From Leptobrachium leishanense (taxonomy: Eukaryota; Chordata; Amphibia; Anura; Megophryidae), in assembly GCA_009667805.1 (NCBI GenBank), contig CM019069.1, positions 46,682,201-46,746,200 on the forward strand: a stretch of 64,000 nt of DNA, given 5' to 3'. The notes under the pieces were generated by a model that saw only the letters and a program-made list of their open reading frames with translations, made no database searches and was not told the DNA's origin. The translations under genes and the position numbers were made by a program. Positions 53,587 to 64,000 of this stretch are shown here, piece by piece. Numbering within the stretch: the first letter of the stretch is position 1; the number at the start of each line of letters is the position of its first letter.

Positions 53587-54195
53587 CGGCCACTTTATTA
53601 GGTACAACTTGCTTTGCCCTCAGAACTGCCTTAATTCTTTGTGGCATGGATTCACGATGTGTCGGAAACATTCCTCAGAGGTTTTGGTCCATATTGACAT
53701 GATAGCATCACACAGTTGCTGCAGATTTGTCAGCTGCGCATCTACGATGCAAATCTCCCGTTCCACCACATCCCAAAATTGCTCTATTGAATTGAGAGCT
53801 GGTGACTGTGGAGGCTATTGGAGCACAGTGAATCCATTGTTATGTTCAAGAAACCAGTTTGAGATGATTTGAGTTTTGTGACATGGTGCATTATCCTGCT
53901 GGAAGTAGCCATCAGAACATGTGGTCATAAAGGGATGGACATGGCCAGCAACAATACTTAGGTAGGCCGTGGCATTTAAACTATGCTCAATTGGTACTGA
54001 GGGGCCCAACATGTGCCAAGAAAACATGTGCCCCCACACAATTACACCACCACCCGCCTGAAACGTTGATGCAAGGCAGGATGGATCTATACTTTCATGA
54101 TGTTTATGCCAAATTCTGACCCCTACCATCTGAATGTTGCCGCTGAAATCAAGCCTCATCAGAACAGGCAACATTTTTCCCATATTCTATTGTCA
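53586..54195 (-). pseudogene. Truncated Tc1/mariner-like transposase
   Basis: Minus-strand sequence encodes a transposase C-terminal half: FQAGGGVIVWGHMF, FQQDNAPCHKTQ (catalytic D), then in another frame WWNGRFAS-type sequence near the C-terminus. The end carries CCGGCCACTTTATTAGGTAC, a familiar terminal sequence of a widespread vertebrate Tc1-like family. The N-terminal half is missing and frames are broken. Confidence 0.75.
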
Positions 54196-54390
54196 AATTT
54201 TGGCAAACCTGTGTGAATTCGGTAGAGGCCAAAACAGTAATTGAATTTAAGCAAGCATGGGATAGGCATAAGGCTATCCTAAACAAAAGATAAATCCAGG
54301 TAAAGTATCCATGTAATTGGGCAGACTAGATGGGCCGAAAGGTTCTTATCTGCCGACATTTTTCTATGTTTCTGTGTTTCTATAATTGTA
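54196..54390 (+). mobile_element. Retroposon 3' end, unclassified
   Basis: GGCCAAAACAGTAATTGAAT, GCATGGGATAGGCATAAGGC, GGGCAGACTAGATGGGCCGA and a tail of GTTTCTAT repeats. Looks like a non-LTR retrotransposon 3' end; family not identified. Confidence 0.5.
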
Positions 54391-54904
54391 GCCTCCGTTT
54401 CCTGTTCTTAGCTGACAGGAGTGGCACCCGGTATGGTCTGCTGCTGCTGTAGCCCATCTGCTTCAAAGTTGGTTGTGGTGTGCGTTTAGAGATGATATTC
54501 TGCATCAACAAAAAATTGCCCAGACACTTTAGAGAAAAAAAGTATATAAAGAAAAATAGAGCTTATAGAGCTTCCCCAGATGGTTCCTCCTTTTCATCCA
54601 CCAGCCAACCAGCAATAAAAGATAGAGATTGGGAGCTCGATAACAGACAATGGTTTATAGTACAGCACGGTTTTGACGTGAACAGTTAGCGACCCCTGCT
54701 TAAGCATTCACTCACAGGATTCAATAAAATAATAAGCCCATCAATATATACTCAGCTCTCTCATATCCCTCAATCCTCCATCCCGCTGGGTAGTAGGCTC
54801 CAGATCTCCGGATGATTATACGGAGGTAGGCAGAAGTACCAAACACGGGGATTTGTTAAGCAGTATTTAATGGATTTTAAACAAATAAAACAATAAAATA
54901 GTAA

Positions 54905-54947
54905 AATGGGGTCACATCCGACGCGTTTCGTCCATCAGGAATGCTGG
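54905..54947 (-). ncRNA. Hammerhead-like motif lacking stem II
   Basis: Minus strand: CATTC, CTGATGG, AC, GAAA, ACGCGT-type stem III, C, GGATG. CATTC and GGATG pair as stem I. The CTGATG and GAAACGCGTC elements are kept but stem II is reduced to nothing. Confidence 0.5.
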
Positions 54948-55104
54948 AGGGTCCTGTATCAATTCGGGACTATGTATCGGCCAATCTCTACTACTGAAAG
55001 ACTCAGATAGGATCGGGCCGAAAAAAAAGCTACTTGGGGGATCCTTTGTGCCGATGTTTGGGTTTTTTTTATACCGACACTTTCTGCACCACAGATCCGT
55101 GTGC

Positions 55105-55250
55105 ATCATGGATCTCAAACTCTGGTCCCCTAAATGTTTATTGTCTATACATTCTCAGCATGCTTTGAAAGCAAAAGAAGGCCTGAGGATCATGGGAGAT
55201 GTAGTATATAAACATCTTGGGGTCCAGAGTTTCACATCACTACTGTACAT
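55105..55250. repeat. Foldback interspersed repeat
   Basis: GGATCTCAAACTCTGGTCCC at the left and GGGGTCCAGAGTTTCACATC inverted at the right, with GATCATGGGAGATGTAGT inside. Relative of the repeat split by the Gypsy element. Confidence 0.6.
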
Positions 55251-55257
55251 GGACTAA

Positions 55258-56457
55258 ACTCTCTGGCACGCAAAACAATTTATTGTGAACCCGAACATCA
55301 GCATCATGGGTGCTGGCTCACTTTAATGTTAATGTTAAAAGAAGCTTCTGTCCAAAATATTTTTTGATTTGACTAAGCACTTTTCTGAAATGATAGTGCT
55401 GATCACCAATGTAAAAACATATTGAATATGTCAATGCAATTCTTCCATTAACAACAACAGATGTGACCACCTGTATACAATGTGACCACCTGTATAGAGA
55501 CGGATTGATGATTCGCCTTGGCTCGTTTTTTTTTGGGGGGGGTTGTTTCTTTTATGCTTCCTTATGATAGGGTTAGTCTTTGACTATTTACAAGATATTT
55601 TAATGTGGTCTTGAAATAATTCAAATCCATCGGTCTTTTTCTGTATTGCGAACAATCTTCCAAAACCTACCCTGAAGCACTGAGCCGATCAAGAGATCAA
55701 AGTCGCCTTCCGTGTCAAGCTTTCGTTTTCTTTTCCTGCTCTTTCATCCAAGTTTCCTATGTCCCATTCATAATCATCCAATAAACACTCAACAATGCCG
55801 AGGCGGTCTCGATTCTCTGTGCCGCGCTTCCAGCCTCTTTTGTCCCAAAGCTGTATGTTTGCACCACGTCAAATCCTAATGCGTGTTTTTGAGCTTCACT
55901 ACAATGAAGTCCTTAAGTTTTATTAAAAAGTAATCAGAACCAGACAGTTCTAGGGTGGTTATAAACATGACGTCTGACTTTAGTATCCTTGATAGGGTTC
56001 ACTATGCTTATTGAAGCCACATTTCTGCTGACGTTCAAACTACTGAACGCAGCAATTTTGAAAGATGCTCTATGTATACCTTGAAGGAAAAAAATGTTAT
56101 CTTGCGGATGAAGAAAAGAATGGTTACAAACAAGTCAAACAATTGTAATGAGGAGTGCAATCCGTGAATTTAGCGAAAAAGAAAAAGAAAACTTAAAGAA
56201 CCACTTGAAGACTCAAATTCAACTACATCGTAGGACAAAAATAAAAAGTCAAATATGATCACCTACAATTATTCTATTTGACACCTGCTGAAACTCCCTT
56301 ACTAGGAGTTAACAAGATCTTTCAATGTTTGAGTGTTCTATTTTTTGTTATAAATCTTGAATAAGAATTTACAGAAGGAGGAAGGCACAAGCATCAGGGA
56401 TATGGGGAAAAAATGTGGGACTAGGAACTATACAGCCGCTGATGCCTAGCACCTAAA
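55258..56457. other. Intergenic sequence, no gene seen
   Basis: AT-rich, no exon, TIR or protein similarity recognised. Confidence 0.5.
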
Positions 56458-56771
56458 GGGGTTACTCAGAGACAGCCGATCTGGCTCTGAAATTGCACCG
56501 AACAGTGTATTTCCCCGTACGGTGACATTTCGGGGCCATTCGGCTATTCAGAGAGCAGGCAGTTTCCCTGCTGCATTTGGTGGATGTCCAGTGGGTTTGT
56601 GGCGGCTGTCCAACGGGTTGGTGGTGACGTTCGGCAGTCGATTTGCTGCGCTTCGGGGACCCTGCAGTGAATGCTGAATTCACTGCAAGGTCAACAAATT
56701 AGACAAGCCGTAGTGCGTTGAATCAGAGAGCACTGAAATTTCGGTGACATTTCGGTGCTCTGTGAATAACC
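56458..56771. mobile_element. Short, diverged CAGGGTTATTC-type MITE
   Basis: GGGTTACTCAGAGACAGCCG ... CTCTGTGAATAACC. Inside, GGTGACATTTCGG and inverted CTGAAATTTCGGTGACA-like segments. Confidence 0.6.
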
Positions 56772-56779
56772 TAAGTTAA

Positions 56780-59070
56780 AGGAAAGGTAATGTAGAATGT
56801 ATATTGCAACATATAGGGTATAGGGTAGGTAGATATTGCGAGAGGAGGTTGAGACATATGGGGTGGGTTAGGGGTATAGCAGAAGAATATCTTCAACCAT
56901 GATCCATGAGGGTGTGGTAAACTGTTCCATACAGGATGTTCAGAACAAAAAGTGACCTCACACCTGCCTTCCGGCACAGCTACTAATTGTGTTTGTATGA
57001 CTCCGCAAAGGGACAGTCATGGGTGAGCAGAACCTGCATAACAGCAGCATTGGAGCCATCACTAACTAGACCCTGTAATTTTATCGCAATAATGGGAACC
57101 CAAGGACACAGAGATAAAAGCGGAAGCCACGGGATCAACCCCGCTGGAGTCTGAGACCAACAAGGTAAAGGGAGTATACTCCCATCTGACCATATAGAGA
57201 ACTCTTTGGGTTGGGGATCTGGTCTCACACAAACCAGTTCAGATTCAGGTAAAATCTCAAATAACAAAGCCAGGTTCAGTAAAGGTTCATCAACAGCATT
57301 AGTAGGTTCAGGCAGATCATTTGTAGTGACGTCAAGGGTTATGGGCAAGGCTACCATAGGGTTCATCTCCTGAGATTGTCTCCTTCACTGCCTGTAGAGG
57401 TTAGCCAGCAGGGAGGCCAGATACACTTTGATCATGGGCAGCAGTTCCAGAAGGAAAGACGCCCCTGATTATTGATCCAGTCATCCAACCCTCCTAACTT
57501 GAGATGTTGTGTATGAATATAGCTGGAAACTGAGATTCCATTAGGTTTTGTTTTTGAAAGCAATGCTGTGAGTGAGATCTGACCCTTTTAATAAACAAAT
57601 TGCCCCAGCTGAAGATCGAACAAACTGTACTACTCCCAACAGCTGTATAGTGTGTCCCAACATAAGTGGGTTTTTAATTGTGGTTTAAAGGAGACACAAT
57701 ACAATTGTTGGTAATACTACCTGTAAGCAGGGGCTAAGTTGCGTGTAAATGCTAGTGAACGCACTAACTTGTAGGGGGAACCAAGAACACGTCCAGAAGA
57801 CACTCTAGACAAGTGGTTCACAATCCTGTTTTTAATTACTTCGTAATTGTAGATTTTTTGTCTTCTACTGCAGTGTTTCCCAAGTGGTCTCCAAGTCCCC
57901 CTAACAGACCAGATTTTAAGGATCACCTTGGGGAAATGCAGACTGAATCGTTCAATCACTGAGCAGCAAATCATATCACCTGTGCTGCGCTTCAGATGTC
58001 TGGCAAATCTGACCTGTTAGTGGTACCTGAGGACCAGGGATGAGAAAGACTGCTCTAGACTTAAACAGAAATAAGTTTATGAGAGCACGGAGAACTGTCA
58101 GTGGCATGAATGGCTGGTCTTTCAGAGAGCCCCCACTCTGATCTCATAAGGTTTTAGCTCAATGGCACCATTATAGGGAAGACTATTATTAGCAATGGAT
58201 TGAACTATCTGTGAACGCATCAACTCCTCCTCAAACCAAGTCGGTGTGCTATCATATACTGGCCTGGGAGAGGGCCCTGTAAAAATACATACATAGCTGC
58301 ACTCAAAAACAGGTGGACAACCTCCACGATGGAGAACGGGTCTCTGGATTGAAGAGCTTTCATAGTGGTCGGTGGAACACGGTCCAGCTACCATGACCAC
58401 TTAGTTAAGTGTGCCTTTAACGTACATCAATCAGTGATACTAAAAAATAAAGGAAGAATTCTGGGAACATATTGTTACAGCCAAAGTATTGCTATAAAAT
58501 GAACTTTTTAAACACTTGATTTATATAAAGGTGAATTGAATTAGGAGCTGTCGTGTGGAGTAATTCAATCGCCACTCAATATGTCTCTTCTGTCTAACGT
58601 ACGTACGGAATATTGTTAATCATTCTGATAAGCTCCATTTAAGTGCCGTTTTCATGAGAATTTTTAATGCCTTCGTTCCACAGCGATTATTAATGTACAG
58701 CTTCTGATCTACTTTTGCCACTTGAAGATAAGAGCGAATGCTCAGACGTTATAAAATGGGATTTCAAACCAATCTATCAGATCACCGAGTAGTTGACAGC
58801 ACCCCATTTACTGGAGCGGACTAAGCAATGCACAGCTTGGATACGAGGCTCCTAATAAAGGACAGCTGGAAGAAAGAACACATTACACATAGATTTTTAA
58901 ATGATTTGTTTAACAAATGTTCACTAGACTTCACTGATGAGTAGCACAACCATTTTAATGGACATTGTTTTTCTGTGTGTGCGTCATAATTTGATTCAAT
59001 TTAAATAAAGCTTATACAGTCCCTCTTAAAATAACCATCTACAAAAACAGAGGTTAACAGTTAACCCCCA
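56780..59070. other. Intergenic sequence, no gene recognised
   Basis: Two minus-strand frames (56983-57366, 127 codons; 58122-58400, 92 codons) have no recognisable domain and no splice or promoter support. A hAT-type MITE may lie at about 57871-58056 (CAGTGTTTCCCAAGTGGTC ... GGGATGAGAAAGACTG). Confidence 0.4.
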
Positions 59071-59073
59071 CCC

Positions 59074-59674
59074 AGGGCTACATTACATACTTGGTGCTAA
59101 CATTAGCCCTGGTAGCCACCGCATATTACAATCCAAACGCTAACGGGTTAAGTAACCCGTTTGCGTTTGGTACCTTGCGCTTCACTGCGTGAGGTTACTG
59201 TACTTTTGCGCTCCCTTTACTTAACATGGGAAGCGCAAAGTCCTAACGCTGATTAACGACCAGCTACGGTTAGCAAAAAGTTAACCACAGCCAGGACTTG
59301 GTGCTAACGGATTCTGCTGGTGCAGAATCCGTTAGCACCAGGCAAACCCCCCAAAAATCCAGATACTCACCTCCTATCCCGCGGCGAGGGCCGCGGCTCC
59401 ATCCTCCGCCCAGCGGGAGCAGGGAGAGACTGTGGGAAAAAGTAGCCCAGTCTCCCCCTGCGAATCACTAGGCCGACCTGTCGGATCGCGTGAGGCGAGA
59501 TCCGGCAGGTTATGTGACCGGCGCTGTCTGCTTCTAGGGAGTCAATGCATGCAGCTTTTTAAGCGCCTGTATTCTAATATCATGCTAAAACAGGGGCGGA
59601 AAGGAGAAACCTGCAGGCGCAGGTTTTTCTCCTTTGTGCCCCCGTTTTACCACGATATGTGTAATTTAGCCCCC
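59074..59674. mobile_element. MITE of the 19.1-kb family
   Basis: GGGCTACATTACATACTTGG ... GTGTAATTTAGCCCC, flanks CAG. Shares TTACTGTACTTTTGCGCTCC and TTTAACCACAGCCAGGACTT-type interior with 19084-19587. Confidence 0.65.
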
Positions 59675-60186
59675 AGTATTTATTTGAAACACACAGTGTT
59701 TAAATTCACCTTAGTCTAGCACTGAGATAGCCTGCTGTTTCTCCTGGCAATCTGGCATCTAGGTACAGGAAGTCGCTAGATGCATTGGTACATGCATGGA
59801 TGGTGCGCACACAGATGTCTCTCAATGCAGAAGCAATGAAAGGAATTACCGGTCAGCGGTCTGCACGCTTGTTCAACCAGTCTGTTGTATATCTGAGGAC
59901 CATGCTTCTGGAAAGGGGTTCCTAGTACAAAAGAGAAACAGGACCAGGCACTCAATGTCCTTTTCAGACAGTTCAATTGGCAACACATCAACTGCAGCAA
60001 TGAGTCTTTTTTAGCCTAAACGTTGCTGCTGTTGATGTGTCACCAATAAAACTGTCTTAAAAAGAGTTGAAGTTGAGTGCCCAGTTCAGTTTTTGTTTTC
60101 TAATATGGTTATCTTGAAGGTAGTCACTTTATGGATTGTGATAGCACCTGCCTGACCTTACCTGATAGGTGTGCTACTCTATTCTG

Positions 60187-60335
60187 GATGTTGGCGGTGG
60201 TCAGTAATTTTGGCTCTCCAGATGTTTTGAAACTACTACTCCCCTGATGCTCAAACATACATAAGGTTGGTAGACCCTCACAGGAAATGCATTTCCAAAG
60301 CAACTGCAGAGCCAAGGTTGCTGATCCCCGGCTTA
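60187..60335. repeat. Small interspersed repeat
   Basis: GTGGTCAGTAATTTTGGCTC and CTCCAGATGTTTTGAAACTA at the left. The right end GCAGAGCCAAGGTTGCTGAT is partly inverted. Same family as 41042. Confidence 0.55.
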
Positions 60336-60689
60336 CAGCTTTATGAGTGAGTGTACGTCTTTCACTTTGAAGTGCTGTCTCAGTGGCCAGGGACAGCTGC
60401 AGACTGAACATTGTCCTGCCACTAAACAGAACTAAACACCAGTGGAGCATCACAGACAAATTCCATGTGAAATCCCACCAGTTATTCACTGCACCGATGA
60501 CTCCTCTATCACCAAGAGAAACTTTCAAACAATACAGAACAATGTGGCTCAGAACAATCCACACAGATCTAATGTGGAAATATAAAGATAAAAATAAACA
60601 GATTTTTATTTACACATACAGTAGTCTAAAACTCCCTTTTCTTCAATAAGAAGTTTACTGCTCAAACGTTACAATTTTTCAAGACATAT

Positions 60690-62372
60690 ACAAAGATACT
60701 CGAGTATACCTCAAAATTTTGGTGACAAAAATTTACCTTAACCACTTCGTTGCGGAGGACGCGCTCAGCGCGTCCTCCCGCAGGAAGCGTTGGCTGCGTA
60801 CGACGCATTGAGCGCGTCCTCCCTTTGCAGCCAGCGATCAGCCAGATTCCCTGACATCCTTGAAGTCAGCCCAGCATCCGGGACCGCCGTGGGCAAAAAT
60901 AGAGGTCATCGCGGCGGCGCGATGACATCTATTTCAGGCGCCACCCCCTCGAGTGCGGAGGTGCCTGAAAGGGAGGGGGGAGGTCCTTCGGACCTCTCTC
61001 CCTCCTGATCGCCGGGGGCCAGCGATCAAAGCCAGGCACGGTTTGGAAGGGCACAGCCTGCCTTTCCAAACCATGCCTGGCTTTAACCCCTTGGGTGCCG
61101 GATCACGATTTGGCGCCGAAAAGCGCTGGATCGTGATCCTCTCCCGGAGCTGGCTGACATTTTGGATGTCGGCCAAGCTTCTGGAAACTCCCCCTGATGA
61201 CTGGCGTCATCGTGCATAGCGCGATGACGTCAGTCCTGGAGTTAACCCCTAGTTGCCACCAATGGTGGAGATAGGGGGTTCCAGTGAACCCCCTATCTCC
61301 CGTTCCGTGGTAGCTAGGGGCTAAAGTTTGGTATTGTTGGATCGGCCAGAGCATGGCCTTTCCAACGATACCAAACATGACCATGTAAAAGTTAATAAAA
61401 AAAACAAATCAAAATAAAAAAATATTAAAAACAAAAATTATAAAAAAATTTATTGTTTTGTTAATGCAGCAATATTGTTCCCATTTCAATTATAATGTGA
61501 ACAATGATGCTGCACTAACGATTTTTGTAAGGGGTGCGTTTGTTAAAAATCACGTAATTTTCCCCCAAACAAAATGTAACGAGACCCCATTTCTAATTTT
61601 TTTAACAAGCGCACCCCATAGAAAATATAACCGCAAATGCTCGCATGTTAAAATGTGAAAAAAACCACTTTACACATTGGAAATTATTAAAAATTCTAAT
61701 TATATTGCATTTTTTGTTATAATATACAGACACGACATGACGTATACATATAATAATGACATATTATGAGTCTGCCGGAAAGAACGATACATAATATGTC
61801 TGGGTCATGTAATAAAATAAGGCTTCAAAACGTGTTTAAACATGATGAGCGAAACCGGTAAAAATGAGCTCAGCACACAGGCGTGAAATGGCTCAGCAGC
61901 GAAAGGGTTAAAATTGGAGGGGGTCGCGTTATATTCGAGACATCTGCATCGCGTGCAAGAAAAAAAAACAACTTGCCTTGCTCTGGACCCCAGAATGCGG
62001 GCTCCCTGATGCTTGCAAACACTTCAGGAACTCCCGGATTCAGGATCCTCACGGCCAGAGAGCACGCTCGGTTTAAGCCAATCTTTCACCTCGCTCACCT
62101 CCGCCGGCCATCTAATTGCTAGTAAAGATGGGTGCCCGGCGGCTTCATACTTAGTAACAACTACAATCGTTCTAGAGCAGAGCACCTCGGCCTGAGGAGT
62201 AGCCTGACTGTGTTAAGAGAACCTGGAAGGATATTAATTGTTTACCGGTACAGTAAAATTTTGCTCCTCGTGTTATATTCGAGTCTTGACTCTTGAGTAT
62301 TCTCTCGTTTCCATAATAAATCTCATCCATCGCGTTATATTCGGGTTGCGCTATACTCGAGTATCTACGGTA
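60690..62372. mobile_element. DNA transposon remnant with ACTCGAGTAT ends, containing a nested MITE
   Basis: Left GATACTCGAGTATACCTC and right, inverted, CCGTAGATACTCGAGTATAG. CGCGTTATATTCG occurs twice inside. It is interrupted at TTAA by the element 60738-61911. No transposase frame survives. The superfamily is uncertain, possibly Tigger/pogo-like. Confidence 0.5.
60738..61911. mobile_element. TTAA-type foldback MITE, 1.2 kb
   Basis: TTAACCACTTCGTTGC at the left and TTAACCCTTTCGCTGC inverted at the right; TTAA target. Many internal palindromes, including GGACGCGCTCAGCGCGTCC and GATGTCATCGCGCCGCCGCG-type segments. Relative nested at 46218-46750. TTAA targeting suggests Kolobok or piggyBac. 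Confidence 0.75.
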
Positions 62373-62419
62373 ATTGTTTATAACAACTAAATAGTGTAGT
62401 AATTCTATAATATATTGTA

Positions 62420-63425
62420 GTTATATTTGAGGAAGATACAGAAACAATAGCACAAGGTGGGAAGATAATCAGGAATGTGTTAGATGAAGTGCCAGACAGC
62501 CAAATAAGAGATGTAGAAAACGAGGACAGCAACGTCCATCTACCTCCAGAGAGTTAAACTAGGGCTGAAGTCCCAGTTGGATGGCAAGAAAAAGATTCAT
62601 GCTATCACCAGGTATGCACCACCATTCATACCCAGCTGGTATAATAACTTGTCCAGGAGAGGAATTTAACACCATGAATATCAAGGCTCAAAAACTACTT
62701 ACGATGAATGGAGGATTCCACCAAAAACTAGTACTCAGAGACTGTATCCGAGCCAGAAAGAAGAGCCACTGGATGAATCCTAGAACATTCACAAGTATAA
62801 AACGAAGATGGCTCCCAAAGAATGAACTGCTAAGGGAATCCCAGAGACCACAATAGGCAGAAGATGCAAATAAGGAGGATGTACCGTGGCAAGTCAAACC
62901 CTTTCACAGTATGTATCATTGACAGATAGTGGATGTGGCCCAGATTACGAAATCCTACAAGTGTTTGAAGAAAGCAAGACTAAAAGACAGCATCCAGCAC
63001 TAATCCTAGCAGCACAGGATCTGGCAATCGGTATCACTTCAGTAGATGCTTGAATTTTGTACTGAAACATCTGCACAGAGTAGGGGCTGGACTTGCCCAA
63101 GTCCACATTGGAGGTGCCGTAAAATTGTAGTGGACAATGATAGGGCTAAGATCCAGTGGATTTTTCCAGATCCCGAGAGACAAGGAAGTACTGGTCAACT
63201 GAGCAACCAACCACCCAGCATTGTGATGGTAGACCATGAATGGAAGACCGCGGTGGTGTGGGATGTGGCAAAACCCAGTCATCATAACATCATGAAGAAG
63301 GAACATAAGATGGTGAACAAATAACCAGGACTGAAGGAGGAGCTAAAGATGTGTAAAGTGAAGGCAGTAGCTGTCATGGGAGCCCACTGGCTGTAACCCA
63401 CAAGGTGGGAGAGTGTCTTCAGCAG
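62420..63425 (+). pseudogene. Decayed LINE polymerase C-terminal region
   Basis: In shifting frames: KKKIHAITRYAPPF, then YPAGIITCPGEEFNTMNIKA, KLLTMNGGFHQK, LPKNELL, and further on KIQWIFPDPERQGST, PPSIVMVDHEWKTAVVWDVA and KEHKMVNK. These follow the order of the C-terminal part of a non-LTR retrotransposon polyprotein. Several stops and frameshifts; no activity possible. Family not assigned. Confidence 0.6.
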
Positions 63426-63429
63426 ATTC

Positions 63430-64000
63430 CAGGTGGGACATCTGCATTTTAGAATCCTTGTGTCAATTATTTGTTCAAACATTTGTTACAGTAATGTTTC
63501 CTTCAAAGGTATCCCAACAGGAAATGTAAAGAATGCTTTAAGAAGCTAGTCTTTTGGAAGGGACACTGTGCGACGGTACATAGAAGTATGATGAGAAACT
63601 TTCTATTTCAGGAAAAAAACAGATTGCATCCTAGAGGTCTGCAGAAGACCTTACACTGCGCCCGATCCATTAGCAGCAGTTGGTGGGACCTGTTACAGTG
63701 CTCATTAGGTGCGATTTCTGACGTAAACAAACCAAATGCATAAAAAAACCTCTGGAAATTTAGAGGGTTACATTAGTTGAAAGAACGTGGGTTTTCTTCT
63801 CTTAGATGGTGTTTTTTTAAAAAAAAACAAAAAACAACGAAGGTAGAGAGCACATTAATGTAAAATCCCTCAAAGTGAGGAAAAAATTAATTTACATGTA
63901 AAGTCACCTTAATTCTTTTCACGTTTTAGGTAATTAACATATAATATGGACCTCGGTGATAGTGGCGACTGCCATTTTCACGGTAATTATCGCAATCTAT
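63430..64000. other. Intergenic sequence, no gene seen
   Basis: AT-rich, no recognisable element. Confidence 0.45.

Noticed and set aside
56983..57366. 127-codon minus-strand frame
   Set aside because: No recognisable domain, no splice or promoter support; could be repeat-derived but nothing confirms a gene.
58122..58400. 92-codon minus-strand frame
   Set aside because: No domain or conservation evidence; length is compatible with chance.

Overview
The window is eukaryotic nuclear DNA, most likely from an anuran amphibian (inference). The reasons are a vertebrate multi-exon gene with introns up to 30 kb and a dense, nested load of transposon types typical of frog genomes: Tc1-like elements with long terminal inverted repeats (TIRs), chromovirus (sushi-type) Gypsy elements, hAT, Harbinger-like and TTAA-specific MITEs, a tRNA-derived SINE, and hammerhead-ribozyme-like motifs. 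No operon, CRISPR array, rRNA or functional tRNA was seen.

The one host gene recognised is the 3' end of a class III unconventional myosin, best matched to MYO3B, on the + strand. Nine exons (488-650, 3098-3178, 33636-33738, 36077-36280, 36493-36556, 39752-39869, 48253-48359, 49903-49949, 52867-52996) join in perfect phase into one 338-residue open frame. It encodes the end of the motor domain, three IQ motifs and the tail up to the stop codon at 52994-52996. A poly(A) signal follows at 53155. The gene therefore covers about 53 of the 64 kb, and most other features lie in its introns.

The 30.5-kb intron between 3178 and 33636 holds most of the mobile DNA. It contains Harbinger-like MITEs (4.1 and 19.8 kb), hAT MITEs (3.4 kb, and one nested at 7.0-8.1 kb), a Tc1-like transposon with an intact 345-codon transposase (9.7-11.4 kb), a solo LTR (11.6-12.5 kb), and a full-length Gypsy chromovirus on the minus strand (12.8-19.0 kb) whose LTRs are >99% identical. 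It also contains a decayed second Tc1 with a broken transposase (22.9-24.5 kb), a retroviral-Gag-like fragment (25.7-26.4 kb) and a rearranged LTR fragment (26.6-27.1 kb). From 32 to 51 kb the introns are filled by a family of TWA-flanked MITEs starting GGCTAGGGTCAGACG (eight copies including variants), CAGGGTTATTC MITEs, LINE 3' ends and a second solo LTR. A 0.85-kb minisatellite occupies the intron before exon 49903.

Downstream of the gene (53.2-64 kb) there is no recognisable host gene. The region holds a hammerhead-ribozyme-like motif with a complete core (53.25 kb), a truncated Tc1 relative (53.6-54.2 kb), MITEs including a TTAA element nested inside another repeat (60.7-62.4 kb), and a decayed LINE ORF (62.4-63.4 kb).

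The observations most worth a second look are the hammerhead-like motifs, the apparent self-priming architecture of the Gypsy element, the recurrence of tandem repeats inside three different LTRs, the SINE that shares its 3' tail with a LINE, and the intact Tc1 transposase.
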